Positions 1-7,818 of a stretch of 18,559 nucleotides of DNA are shown piece after piece. The notes below the pieces were generated by a model that saw only the letters and a list, made by a program, of their open reading frames with translations, had not been told where the DNA came from and made no database searches. The stretch spans positions 1 to 18,559 of the forward strand of contig JBPOIC010000015.1 in assembly GCA_052034865.1 (NCBI GenBank), read 5' to 3'. Within the stretch, counting starts at the first letter, position 1, and each line of letters starts with the position of its first letter. Position numbers and translations under genes: made by a program. This stretch comes from JBPOIC01 sp052034865 (lineage in GTDB: Bacteria > UBA10199 > JADFYH01).

Positions 1-95
1 TGGCCGTAAGGACGTGGGCTTGAGCGGGAGATCTTGAGTCCTTTCCAAAAAAAGAGGATGAAAATTTCAATGAGAGGGTTTTCTATTGGAAGGGT

Positions 96-1193
96 TTGAG
101 GTATGGGGGACGTGTGAATCTGATCCTTCAATCGCTTACCGATCATGTCCTTTCCTCTCTACCCGACGGATTGATTTTAATTCAACCCGACAAAACCCTT
201 CTCTTTTTAAATTTTCAGGCAGAACGCATGTTGGGAGTTTCCCAGGGCTATGCCTTGGGAAGGAAGCTTTCTTCCCTGATTCATTTGTCTCAGGAGATGT
301 GCCAGAGGCTGGAAACAACGACCCAAACGGGCCGTGCATTTACGATTCGGGAAGAAGAAATCAAAAATCGGGTAGGAGAAGTAGGTGTTTTTGAAATCCA
401 TATCAGTCCGATTTATGCGCCCGAAGGAGGAGTCGCCGCTGTAAGTCTTCTGCTCCGTGATTTGTCTCCCATCAAAAAAATGGAAGAAGAACTTTTGCAT
501 TCCGACAGGCTTGCCGTGATCGGAACCATTGCCTCCGGTCTGGCGCATGAAATTCGAAATCCGCTCGGTGGCATTAAGGGTGCTGCCCAAATGCTTGCGC
601 GAGAGATCGATCAGGAAGATCTTCGCGAGTATTTGCAGATCATTATTCGCGAATCCGAGCGGGTGAATCGTTTGATCAGCGACCTTTTGGATCTAGCCAA
701 GCCTAAAAAAATCAGAATGGGATCGGTTAATCTCAATAAGCTTCTCGATGAGATTATGACACTTGAGAAAAAAAACGAGTCGGCCTCCCGTATTTCGTTT
801 GTGCGCCGTTTTGACCCTAGCCTTCCCAAGGTTCGCGGCGATACAGATCAGCTCAAACAGGCTTTTTTAAATCTCATCCGAAATGCCAGAGAGGCAATTT
901 CAGGTAAAGGTTCGGTTCAGATTCTCACCCGTGTGGTGACGGACTATCAGTTCAAGCCCCTGAAAGGTCGCACTTCTCCCATGGTGGGGGTGGAGATTAC
1001 TGATACTGGTTGCGGAATGAGCGATGAAGTATTGAGTCATCTTTTTTCTCCTTTTTATACCCAAAAACAGGAAGGAACAGGTCTGGGGCTCTCGATTTGT
1101 CATCGGATCATCAGCGAACATCAGGGAACGATTCATATCGAATCGACTCCCAAGAAAGGGAGCACCTTTAAGGTTTATCTTAGGGCCGTGTAA
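96..1193 (+). CDS. ntrB: PAS-domain sensor histidine kinase, NtrB-like
   Basis: Soluble two-component sensor kinase that would autophosphorylate on histidine and pass the phosphate to the activator encoded just downstream. No membrane segment is visible. A PAS-type domain covers about residues 10-125 (starting around SLPDGLILIQPDKTLLFLN). The phosphoacceptor motif GLAHEIRNPLGG has its His at about residue 151. The ATPase domain follows, with an N box (FLNLIRNAREAI), a G1 box (ITDTGCGMSD) and a G2 box (GTGLGLSICHRI). Length (365 aa) and order match NtrB/GlnL. The start is uncertain: TTG at 96 gives the longest frame, while GTG at 114 sits close behind GGGGA and begins nearer the usual NtrB N-terminus. 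TTG 96 overlaps the stop of a possible 13-codon leader frame (58-99). The family is clear; that its signal is nitrogen is only inferred, because glnA and glnB are not in the window. Confidence 0.9.
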   Translation: MRYGGRVNLILQSLTDHVLSSLPDGLILIQPDKTLLFLNFQAERMLGVSQGYALGRKLSSLIHLSQEMCQRLETTTQTGRAFTIREEEIKNRVGEVGVFEIHISPIYAPEGGVAAVSLLLRDLSPIKKMEEELLHSDRLAVIGTIASGLAHEIRNPLGGIKGAAQMLAREIDQEDLREYLQIIIRESERVNRLISDLLDLAKPKKIRMGSVNLNKLLDEIMTLEKKNESASRISFVRRFDPSLPKVRGDTDQLKQAFLNLIRNAREAISGKGSVQILTRVVTDYQFKPLKGRTSPMVGVEITDTGCGMSDEVLSHLFSPFYTQKQEGTGLGLSICHRIISEHQGTIHIESTPKKGSTFKVYLRAV

Positions 1194-1216
1194 CCAGAGT
1201 GCTCAGGGTGCATCTG

Positions 1217-1277
1217 CCAGGAGTCAGAAAATGATTTGGGGGAATCGTTAAAGAATCCTCATTTTTTCTGACTTCTG
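1217..1277. repeat. Long imperfect inverted repeat between ntrB and ntrC
   Basis: The arm at 1217-1234 (CCAGGAGTCAGAAAATGA) is nearly the reverse complement of 1259-1277 (TCATTTTTTCTGACTTCTG). They differ by two extra T and one G-T pair, giving a stem of about 17 bp around a 24-base loop. It fills most of the gap between the kinase and activator genes. It could be an attenuator, an RNA-stabilising structure or a dispersed palindromic repeat. There is no clean T-run after the right arm, so a simple terminator is not the best reading. Confidence 0.6.
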
Positions 1278-1309
1278 ACCTGTGATTCCTGAACCTCGCA
1301 TATAAACTT

Positions 1310-2782
1310 ATGGATCCAGCAAATATCAGAATTCTCATTGCCGAAGATGAGCCATCGCTGCGGACCATCCTGAAAAACATGTTTCTTAAAAAAGGATGGG
1401 AAGTAGAAACCGTTATGCAGGGCGATCATGCCATCACCAAGATCAGAACCCAAACTTTTGATGTCGCTCTGGTGGATATCCGCATGCCCGAGCGCTCGGG
1501 CTTCGAGGTTTTGGCCGCAGCCAGAAACGATCGGCCAGAACTTCCGATGATCATCATGACTGCTCAGGATACGATGAAGAACGCAGTGGAGGCGATGAAG
1601 CGTGGGGCGTTCGATTACATCACGAAACCCTTCGAGCTCGATGAGCTGGAAGTTATCATCGATCGTGCGCTGGAGACTAACCGTCTGTCGACCGAAGTGA
1701 TTCATTTGCGTCAGGAGGTACAGGCGAAGAAATTTGACCGACAGGCAAAGCTGATCGGTCAGTCAAAACCAGTTCGGGAGATTTACAAGGTCATCGGAAA
1801 GGTCGCTGCCTCCGATGTACCCGTACTCATCACGGGTGAATCCGGAACCGGAAAAGAGCTGGTTGCCAAATCCATCCATCAGGCAAGTTCCCGGGCCGAT
1901 CGGCCGTTTATCGCCGTGAATTGTGCGGCGATTCCCAAAGATCTTTTGGAAAGTGAATTGTTTGGTTATCGTAAGGGTGCTTTCACGGGAGCCGAAGAAT
2001 CGCGCTCCGGCTATTTTGAAGCGGCAAACAAAGGAACGCTTTTTCTAGATGAAATTGGCGACATGGCCTTATCGCTTCAATCCAAGCTTTTGAGGGTTTT
2101 GCAGGAAAAAGAAATTTCCCGTTTAGGCTCACCCACGACCATTCCCATCGATGTGCGCATTCTTTCAGCCACGAATCAGGATCTGGCCGCCATGGCCGCC
2201 CAAAAGAAATTTCGCGAGGATCTGCTTTTTCGGCTGAATGTGGTTCCCCTCCAGATTCCACCTTTGAGAGAGCGCCAGGGAGATGTCGAAGTATTGGTGC
2301 AGTATTTCATCGAAAAGTTTTCCGCAGAGCTGAATCTTCCTCCTAAAACCCTTTCCGAAGATGCCTTGCAGCTTCTGAAAGAATATGCCTGGCCCGGGAA
2401 TGTCCGTGAACTTGAGAATATGGTGAAACGCTCGATGGTCCTGGTTCCGGGTGGAATCATTCGGGCAAACGATTTGAGCCCGCTTTTGCAGGAAGCCCCT
2501 TTGGCCCTTACGATGGAAGCCCTGGAGGCTTTATCGCTCGAAGATCTGATCGAAAAGAAATTGTCACGCTTTTTGGAAAAACTTGATTGTAAGGAAGAGC
2601 TTGATCTTTACGCGAAGATCCTTCCGATGGTGGAGCGTCCGCTCCTTTCGCTGGTGCTTAAAAAAACCCGAGGAAATCAGATCCAGGCGGCGCGTGCCTT
2701 GGGAATTAACCGAAATACCTTGCGAAAAATGATCAAAACCTTACGTATTTCCCGTTTTGCTCATGAAGGGGAAGACGAATAA
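1310..2782 (+). CDS. ntrC: Sigma-54-dependent response regulator, NtrC family
   Basis: Activator of sigma-54 promoters and the likely partner of the upstream kinase. The receiver domain (residues 1-120) has acidic IAEDE, phosphoacceptor D56 in LVDIRMP, T84 and K106. The AAA+ domain (about 149-385) has Walker A GESGTGKE (176-183), the sigma-54 contact loop GAFTGA (223-228), Walker B GTLFLDE (242-248) and the arginine-finger region FREDLLFRLNVV. A Fis-type helix-turn-helix ends the protein (NQIQAARALGINRNTLRKMI). The segment LYAKILPMVERPLLS before it resembles true NtrC more than ZraR/AtoC regulators. The residue pair in ELFGYRKGAFTGA replaces the usual HE, a minor variation. No good ribosome-binding site precedes ATG 1310. 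The stop overlaps the next start (TAATG), so translation of the ZIP gene is probably coupled. Confidence 0.95.
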   Translation: MDPANIRILIAEDEPSLRTILKNMFLKKGWEVETVMQGDHAITKIRTQTFDVALVDIRMPERSGFEVLAAARNDRPELPMIIMTAQDTMKNAVEAMKRGAFDYITKPFELDELEVIIDRALETNRLSTEVIHLRQEVQAKKFDRQAKLIGQSKPVREIYKVIGKVAASDVPVLITGESGTGKELVAKSIHQASSRADRPFIAVNCAAIPKDLLESELFGYRKGAFTGAEESRSGYFEAANKGTLFLDEIGDMALSLQSKLLRVLQEKEISRLGSPTTIPIDVRILSATNQDLAAMAAQKKFREDLLFRLNVVPLQIPPLRERQGDVEVLVQYFIEKFSAELNLPPKTLSEDALQLLKEYAWPGNVRELENMVKRSMVLVPGGIIRANDLSPLLQEAPLALTMEALEALSLEDLIEKKLSRFLEKLDCKEELDLYAKILPMVERPLLSLVLKKTRGNQIQAARALGINRNTLRKMIKTLRISRFAHEGEDE

Positions 2783-3519
2783 TGGAAGCTTACCTCATCC
2801 ATCTTCTGCTTTATTTTTCACTCGTTTGTGGGGCGAGTATTTTAGGGGGGATCGTTCCTGCCTGTTTTTCCTGGAATCCAAATCGGGTTCCTCTTTTTCT
2901 CTCTCTTTCGGCCGGACTCATGTTGGGATCGTGCTTTATCCATCTGCTTCCCGAGGCCTTTGAAATGGTGGGAGATTCGGCAGGAGTTTCAGTTTTGCTG
3001 GGACTTTTTTTTCTTTATTTCATCGAGCGTTTTGTCACGGTTCATGTGTGCGAGGCCGATACCTGCGAAGTGCATAAGATCGGGTTGGCGGCTGTGATGG
3101 GGCTTTGCATTCACTCCCTCACCGATGGGGTTGCGCTTGGAGTTGGGCTTTCGGTGCCCAAAATGGGTCTTACGATTTTTCTGGCCATTATCATTCACAA
3201 AGCCATGGAGGCCTTTTCGCTGACCAGTATTTTGCTGCATCTGAAAAAAAGCCGATCCTACATTCTCTGGGCGAATGCTGCTTTGCTATTGGCGATCCCC
3301 TTGGGAGCCCTGCTTTCGTATGCCATGATTGGTCAGGAGAATCTCCACCTCGCTGGGATGGCCATCGGGTTTTCTGCCGGCACATTTTTACACATCTCGC
3401 TTTCAGATCTGCTTCCTGCCGTTCACAAACACTCCAATCTCAAAAATCGCGCTTTTCTTTTTTTCGTATCTGGCTTGATTCTGATGTTTCTTTTAGAAAA
3501 ATACTTACATCACGGATAA
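2782..3519 (+). CDS. ZIP family divalent metal transporter
   Basis: Inner-membrane transporter expected to bring zinc or a similar divalent metal into the cytoplasm. The protein (245 aa) is hydrophobic throughout, with about eight membrane segments. The diagnostic ZIP motifs are present: HSLTDGVALGVG (H111, D115) in segment 4 and HKAMEAF (H139, E143) in segment 5, which together form the binuclear metal site. The loop between segments 3 and 4 carries H88, C90, E91, D93, C95, E96 and H98, a likely metal-collecting cluster. A second His-containing stretch, AVHKH, follows FLHISLSDLLP. The start overlaps the ntrC stop, and thiE follows after six bases, so it is probably the second gene of an ntrC-ZIP-thiE-thiD transcript. 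The exact metal cannot be told from the sequence. Confidence 0.92.
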   Translation: MEAYLIHLLLYFSLVCGASILGGIVPACFSWNPNRVPLFLSLSAGLMLGSCFIHLLPEAFEMVGDSAGVSVLLGLFFLYFIERFVTVHVCEADTCEVHKIGLAAVMGLCIHSLTDGVALGVGLSVPKMGLTIFLAIIIHKAMEAFSLTSILLHLKKSRSYILWANAALLLAIPLGALLSYAMIGQENLHLAGMAIGFSAGTFLHISLSDLLPAVHKHSNLKNRAFLFFVSGLILMFLLEKYLHHG

Positions 3520-3525
3520 TGCTTT

Positions 3526-4161
3526 ATGAAGGATCCATTCCAGGGCCTCTACACCCTCTGTGACACCACTTTCTCTCCTCAATATTCCCATCTTCAGCTC
3601 GCTCGTATGTTGCTTGCAGGTGGGGCACCGATCCTCCAATTAAGAATGAAAGGTGAAGATGATCTTTCGCGTGTGCGCAGCATCGCGACAGAAATCCTTC
3701 AGCTTAAAACACTCTATTCCTTTAAGTTCATCCTGAACGATTACGTCGATCTGGCGGCTGAGCTTGCTGTTGATGGAGTGCACGTGGGCGAAAACGATCT
3801 GCCTGTTCCAGAGGTAAGAAAAAGAGTCGGAAAAAAACTGATAGGATATTCTTCCCATTCTTTGGCTGAAGCTCAAAAAGCGCAGGAAGAGGGTGCCGAT
3901 TACATTGCGCTGGGAGCCATTTTCCCAACGAAAACCAAAGGGGCTGGCCATCCTGTTCAAGGGCTGGATCTTTTGCGCGAATTCGTCCGTCAGATTGATG
4001 TGCCAAAGGTGGCTATTGGAGGAATTGGCCGTGAGAATTTTCGTTCCGTTTTGGAGACAGGCGTTGATGCGATTGCCATGATCACCGCCCTCACCCAGGC
4101 TCCTGATGTAACCGAAGCAACCCGCTTTTTTGTATCGGAGTTTAAAAAGGGAAAAAGATGA
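3526..4161 (+). CDS. thiE: Thiamine-phosphate synthase ThiE
   Basis: Joins hydroxymethylpyrimidine diphosphate to the thiazole phosphate carboxylate, giving thiamine monophosphate; a cytoplasmic TIM-barrel enzyme. At 211 aa it has the usual length. Family motifs in order: QLRMK (38-42), ILNDYVDLA with N71-D72, DGVHVGENDLP (83-93; substrate and Mg2+ site), GYSSHS (107-112), ALGAIFPTKTKGAG (128-141; the pyrophosphate loop) and IGGI (164-167). The gene starts six bases after the ZIP stop with little sign of its own ribosome-binding site, and its stop overlaps the thiD start (ATGA). Both points suggest translational coupling. No TPP riboswitch is visible just upstream, because the gene abuts the transporter. 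Confidence 0.95.
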   Translation: MKDPFQGLYTLCDTTFSPQYSHLQLARMLLAGGAPILQLRMKGEDDLSRVRSIATEILQLKTLYSFKFILNDYVDLAAELAVDGVHVGENDLPVPEVRKRVGKKLIGYSSHSLAEAQKAQEEGADYIALGAIFPTKTKGAGHPVQGLDLLREFVRQIDVPKVAIGGIGRENFRSVLETGVDAIAMITALTQAPDVTEATRFFVSEFKKGKR

Positions 4162-4937
4162 AATCGCATCCAGGAGTGGTGGTGATAGGTGGCTCTGATC
4201 CTTCTGGTGGAGCTGGAATCCAGGCTGATCTTCTGACCCTCCAGACCCTCGGGCTTCAAGGCCTCTCTGTCGTGACGGCGGTAACCGCTCAAAACGAAAA
4301 TCGATTTTTCTCCGCTCAGACGGTCTCGATCAAAAATTTCAAATCGCAACTTGAATCCATTCGGTCATTGTCACGGGGTGGAATCATCAAGATTGGAATG
4401 TTGGGAAAAGGAGAGCTCATTGCCCCTCTGATCCAATGGCTTCTTCAGGTAAAACCCTGCTGGATTTTGCTCGATCCCATTTTCTTTTCCAGTACCAGTT
4501 TTCCCCTTCTGGACCGCTCGGGTACCAAAAAGCTTAAAACCCAACTGATTTCACAAATCGATCTGATGACGCCCAATCTCGATGAGGCGGCTTTTTTATC
4601 CGGCATTTCAATTACAGACCGTTCTTCCATGCTCAAGAGTGCTCAAACTCTTCTCGATCAGCATTCTTCAAACAGTCGACTGAAAGCCGTGTTTCTTAAA
4701 GGGGGGCATCTTCCTGGAGAACCGCACGATTTGCTACTCACACGCGACCGAGCTGTCTGGTTTAAAGGAAAAAGAATTGCGGGAAAAAGAGTCCATGGAA
4801 CCGGATGCACTCTTTCTTCGGCTATTGCGGGTTATTTGTGTCTGGGAAAAGGACTGCGGCAGGCAATTGCTTTGGGGCGAAGGAAAGTGCGAAAGAAAAT
4901 CTTAAACCAATCCTCAAATCAAAAACCTTTATCTTAA
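4158..4937 (+). CDS. thiD: Hydroxymethylpyrimidine/phosphomethylpyrimidine kinase ThiD
   Basis: Phosphorylates hydroxymethylpyrimidine twice to the diphosphate that ThiE uses, so this is the step directly before its upstream neighbour. It is a ribokinase-fold protein of 259 aa. The N-terminal signature GGSDPSGGAGIQADLLT is intact. The C-terminal catalytic motif VHGTGCTLSSAIAGYL carries the GTGC anion hole with C217. LDP and TPNLDEAAFLSG in the middle match the family's nucleotide-binding core. The start is fixed by the ATGA overlap with thiE. This appears to be the last gene of the cluster; no strong terminator was seen in the 136 bases before the next start. Confidence 0.95.
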   Translation: MKSHPGVVVIGGSDPSGGAGIQADLLTLQTLGLQGLSVVTAVTAQNENRFFSAQTVSIKNFKSQLESIRSLSRGGIIKIGMLGKGELIAPLIQWLLQVKPCWILLDPIFFSSTSFPLLDRSGTKKLKTQLISQIDLMTPNLDEAAFLSGISITDRSSMLKSAQTLLDQHSSNSRLKAVFLKGGHLPGEPHDLLLTRDRAVWFKGKRIAGKRVHGTGCTLSSAIAGYLCLGKGLRQAIALGRRKVRKKILNQSSNQKPLS

Positions 4938-5055
4938 GAACGCGTAATTTTTCCGTGACTCAAGGGAGTTTTGCTGAAGTCCTCTCGCTTCCTCGTCTTT
5001 GTAAAAAATGTCTAAAGTTAATCCCTTTGGTTTCCGTTAGGGTTCAAAGGATGTG

Positions 5056-5063
5056 AGAAAGGA
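5056..5063 (+). promoter_or_regulatory. Ribosome-binding site deciding the L,D-transpeptidase start
   Basis: AGAAAGGA lies ten bases before ATG 5074. The alternative in-frame GTG at 5053 has only AAAGGA two bases upstream, which is too close. The signal peptide also reads more normally from 5074. Confidence 0.5.
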
Positions 5064-5073
5064 CATCCATGCC

Positions 5074-5835
5074 ATGAATTCCAATCTCTTTTTTTCTTTT
5101 TTGCGCTCAGCCTCTCCCTCGCTTCTTCATTTCGTTCTCGGAGTCCTCTTTCTATTTATCTTCAGCAATCCTCTTCATGCAAAAAAACCTCTCTTTGGAG
5201 AATCCCTTTGTGGGGATTCCCGGTACGAGTGTGTGACGATTGAAAAAGGGGATGCCTGGGCCAAACATTGGCCGGATGAGGTTCAGCGAACTCAGGTTAT
5301 GCGTTTAAATCGGATGAACATCCGGTTAAGGGCAGGAATGGTGATCGCAGTTCCAAAAGATTTTGCAAGCCTTACCGAAGCGGATATTTCTCTTCTGCCG
5401 GAACAGATCAATCCTTCAGGGGAAAAAGTCGTGATTGTCGATTTGGCCCGGATGGCCTGGGGGGCTTACGATGCCGAAGGACATATGCAGCATTGGGGGC
5501 CGACTTCGGGCGGAAAAGATTATTGTCCCGATGTGAAAGAGAATTGCCGCACCCCTGCCGGCGAGTATTATATGTACCGAAAAGGGGGAGCCGCCTGTAA
5601 GTCAGGAAAATTCCCCATTCCCACCGGAGGCGCCGCGATTCCATACTGCATGTTTTTTCACAATGGATTTGCGTTGCATGGATCCAACAATATTCCTGGC
5701 TATCACGCCAGCCACGGCTGTGGTCGTATTTTCACGCAGGATGCCGAGTGGCTCAATAAGAACTTCATCGAAATACCTGATAAAGATATCCTTCAGGGGA
5801 CCAAGGTCATTGTCTATCCTTATGGAGACAGCTGA
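5074..5835 (+). CDS. Exported L,D-transpeptidase (YkuD domain), EnhA-like
   Basis: Secreted cell-wall enzyme expected to form L,D-crosslinks in peptidoglycan or attach proteins to it. From ATG 5074 it is 253 aa; an in-frame GTG at 5053 would add seven residues. A signal peptide (hydrophobic core about residues 18-34) ends at LHA before KKPLFG. Next comes a LysM-like segment (CVTIEKGDAWAKHWP to MVIAVP), then the YkuD domain with the active-site motif SHGCGRI and nucleophile C216; HGSNN supplies the conserved His. The layout resembles Legionella EnhA, as I recall it: short LysM-like front, cysteine-rich start, YkuD core. Extra cysteines in the mature part suggest disulfides. The gene ends tail to tail with the CBS gene and does not obviously belong to the thiamine cluster. 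Confidence 0.88.
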   Translation: MNSNLFFSFLRSASPSLLHFVLGVLFLFIFSNPLHAKKPLFGESLCGDSRYECVTIEKGDAWAKHWPDEVQRTQVMRLNRMNIRLRAGMVIAVPKDFASLTEADISLLPEQINPSGEKVVIVDLARMAWGAYDAEGHMQHWGPTSGGKDYCPDVKENCRTPAGEYYMYRKGGAACKSGKFPIPTGGAAIPYCMFFHNGFALHGSNNIPGYHASHGCGRIFTQDAEWLNKNFIEIPDKDILQGTKVIVYPYGDS

Positions 5836-5880
5836 TGTAGGATTAGTAACCTTCAAAGCGATGCCATTTGAATCAAACGC

Positions 5881-6333
5881 TTACGAAATCCCTCTCCCAT
5901 GCTCTTCCGGTGACTTCGAGATTTCTTCCACCATCTGTCCTGTTCGTTGCTGATTTCCAAACCGTTTTGCCAGATCGCCCTGAGAGACAATTCCTACAAA
6001 CTGATTATGTTCGTTCAAGATCGGAATTCGCCGAATCTGGTGCTCTTCCATCAGATCCATCGCATGCTGAAGATTCTCTTCTTCGTGACAGGTTAAAGGA
6101 TCCGGAGTCATGATCCGCTGGACAGGAATATTTTTAGGATCCTGTCCTTCAGCGATCACTTTAATCACGATATCCCGATCGGTCAGAATTCCAATCAGGT
6201 GATGGCTTTGGGGTGAATCACAAACCAGAACCGAGCCAATATCTTCTTCCTTCATGTGTCTCGCTGCCTCTTCAATGGTTTCAGACGGAGCACAGCATGT
6301 TGGATTTTGGGTCATGATGTCTTTGCATTTCAT
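5881..6333 (-). CDS. Tandem CBS-domain protein
   Basis: Small cytoplasmic protein (150 aa) made almost entirely of two CBS domains, at about residues 1-64 and 70-130. Such pairs bind adenosyl nucleotides and often act as energy sensors. Each repeat starts with the usual IM-T-P pattern (DIMTQNPTCCAP; RIMTPDPLTCHE) and ends with the GI(L/V)-(T/S)-x-x-D signature (GILTDRDIV; GIVSQGDLAKR). Two adjacent cysteines, C13 and C14, follow the first IMT motif. The start is well supported by AAGGAGG (6339-6345 on the opposite strand) five bases upstream. It is transcribed divergently from nadD. The partner or enzyme it regulates is unknown. Confidence 0.9.
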   Translation of the reverse strand: MKCKDIMTQNPTCCAPSETIEEAARHMKEEDIGSVLVCDSPQSHHLIGILTDRDIVIKVIAEGQDPKNIPVQRIMTPDPLTCHEEENLQHAMDLMEEHQIRRIPILNEHNQFVGIVSQGDLAKRFGNQQRTGQMVEEISKSPEEHGRGIS

Positions 6334-6372
6334 AAAGTCCTCCTTGCTTTTGGTTGAAGTTGTTTTCCTTAT

Positions 6373-6402
6373 TCAGTAGGTTTACGGGCGGTCTGACGTC
6401 AA
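6373..6402 (-). promoter_or_regulatory. Possible promoter for the CBS-domain gene
   Basis: On the minus strand TTGACG (6397-6402) is followed after 18 bases by TACTGA (6373-6378). It lies about 40 bases before the CBS start in the 106-base gap between divergent genes. The -35 box is good but the -10 box is poor, so this is a weak candidate. Confidence 0.3.
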
Positions 6403-6439
6403 TGCGATGAGCTGATTTCTGCGTCGAGGTTTTTTCCAG

Positions 6440-7012
6440 ATGAAAAATCCGGTGATGAAAATTGCGCTTTATGGAGGCTCATTCAATCCACCTCATCTCG
6501 GTCATGTGTCGGTTGTTCGTTATTTGCTGAGTCGGCCAGACATTCAGGAGGTTTGGGTTCTTCCGGCCGATCGGCATCCGTTTGGAAAAGATCTCATTCC
6601 CTTTGAGGATCGCAAAAAACTTTGTGAGCTTGCCTTTGAAGACTTCGGGTCTCGAGTCAAAATCCTGCCAATAGAAAAAGAAGAAAAATCCCTGACCGGT
6701 TACACGGTCGATACCCTGCGTTTTTTAAAGGGGCGTTTTCCCACAAGGTCTTTTGTCTGGGTGATGGGAAGTGAGTTGATGCGTGAGCGATTTAAGTGGA
6801 AGGATTTTGAAGAGGTGCAAAAACTTGCTGAGATCATCGAAATCCCACGCGTAGAAGAAGGAGAGATGGAAGCATCGGATGGAAAACTTTCGCCCTTTCC
6901 CAACATTTCTTCCACGCAGATTCGAAGACGTTTACAGCAAGGAAAGAAAGTTTCAGAAAATCTTCCCCATAAGGTTTTTCAGTGGATTCAACAAAAGGGT
7001 CTTTATCGATGA
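6440..7012 (+). CDS. nadD: Nicotinate-nucleotide adenylyltransferase NadD
   Basis: Transfers AMP from ATP to nicotinate mononucleotide, giving deamido-NAD, the penultimate step to NAD. It is a cytoplasmic nucleotidyltransferase of 190 aa, close to the family norm. The ATP-binding signature GGSFNPPHLGH (12-22) includes the HxGH-type motif. VWVLPADRHPFGKD matches the substrate loop, and ISSTQIRRRL (156-165) is the conserved C-terminal ISSTxIR motif. ATG 6440 is preferred because GAGG lies ten bases upstream; ATG 6455 would remove five residues without affecting the fold. The stop overlaps the NAD kinase start (ATGA), so two NAD(P) synthesis steps are coupled here rather than nadD being paired with rsfS. 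Confidence 0.93.
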   Translation: MKNPVMKIALYGGSFNPPHLGHVSVVRYLLSRPDIQEVWVLPADRHPFGKDLIPFEDRKKLCELAFEDFGSRVKILPIEKEEKSLTGYTVDTLRFLKGRFPTRSFVWVMGSELMRERFKWKDFEEVQKLAEIIEIPRVEEGEMEASDGKLSPFPNISSTQIRRRLQQGKKVSENLPHKVFQWIQQKGLYR

Positions 7013-7818
7013 AAAAACATTCGCTTCAAAAAGTCCTGATCGTTTCCAAAAAAATTGAACATGCCGATTTTACACAAAAGAAAAATCAGGCCCAGGCCGT
7101 CCGTCAGGTAGAACACGTGCTTGAAAAACACGGGCTTTTTTTTCACACCATTCCACGGGGCAAGCTTAAAAAAATTGAAGGTTTTGATCTGATTGTGAGT
7201 GTGGGAGGAGATGGAACCTTTCTGGATTCCTCTCATTATCTGCGTGAAAATCCCTTGATGGTTGGAATCAACTCCAATCCCAAAACCAGTCATGGGGCTT
7301 ACTGCCACACCGATGCTTCCGGATTTGAGAATTTGCTTGAAAGGATATTGGCCTTTAAGGCTCCCCTCGTTTTGCTGAATCGCATTCGCTGCAAACTCGG
7401 AAAAAAAACTCTTCCCATTCTTGCATTAAACGACGTGCTGCTCGCCAATCCAATCCCTGCCGGCACTACCCGTTATCTTGTTCAGATTGGAAAAATTCGC
7501 GAAGAGCAAAAATCTTCCGGAATCTGGATCTCAACCGCTTCCGGCTCAACCGCCGCCATCCACTCGGCCGGCGGAAAAATCATGCCGCTTGAAAGCAAGA
7601 AACTGCAGTATCTGGTGCGAGAGCCCTTTTTGCAGGGAGGAAAGCATTACCGGATCCAGAAAGGATTTCTGTCGTCCAGACAAAAGATCGTCTTTATTCC
7701 CCAAATGAGCCGTGGGTATCTTTTTGTCGATGGTTATCACGTGTGTTATCCGATCCAGTGTGGAGAACGAGTGGAGATCGAGCTTGCAAACAAGCCGATT
7801 CGGGCCGTGCTTGAGTAG
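7009..7818 (+). CDS. nadK: NAD kinase
   Basis: Makes NADP from NAD and ATP; cytoplasmic. From ATG 7009 it is 269 aa. An in-frame GTG at 6982 lies inside nadD, while ATG 7009 overlaps the nadD stop and has AAAGGG nine bases upstream, so 7009 is chosen. Motifs: GGDGTFLDSS (D68 catalytic) and GINSNPKTSHGAYC, then LNDVLLANP (N141, D142, where NE is the more common form), and SGIWISTASGSTAAIHSAGG, the TAxGST nucleotide-binding motif. The stretch NSNPKTSHGAYC after GGDGT resembles plant NADK3-type NAD(H) kinases more than the common bacterial form, where NxGxLGFL is expected. Substrate preference may therefore include NADH, but this is inference only. Confidence 0.9.
   Translation: MKKHSLQKVLIVSKKIEHADFTQKKNQAQAVRQVEHVLEKHGLFFHTIPRGKLKKIEGFDLIVSVGGDGTFLDSSHYLRENPLMVGINSNPKTSHGAYCHTDASGFENLLERILAFKAPLVLLNRIRCKLGKKTLPILALNDVLLANPIPAGTTRYLVQIGKIREEQKSSGIWISTASGSTAAIHSAGGKIMPLESKKLQYLVREPFLQGGKHYRIQKGFLSSRQKIVFIPQMSRGYLFVDGYHVCYPIQCGERVEIELANKPIRAVLE

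Noticed and set aside
1..57. Tail of an upstream gene
   Set aside because: All three plus frames meet a stop by base 37. At most a dozen codons of an upstream gene could be present, too few to assign a frame.
58..99. 13-codon leader frame (MKISMRGFSIGRV) whose TGA overlaps the TTG start of ntrB
   Set aside because: A coupling leader is possible, but the ribosome-binding site (AGAGG) abuts the ATG and such a short frame is easily due to chance.
3520..3525. TPP riboswitch before thiE
   Set aside because: Only six bases separate thiE from the ZIP gene, leaving no room for the element.
4938..5052. Promoter or terminator between thiD and the L,D-transpeptidase gene
   Set aside because: Only weak, badly spaced boxes (for example TTGCTG near 4973) and no strong hairpin with a T-run.
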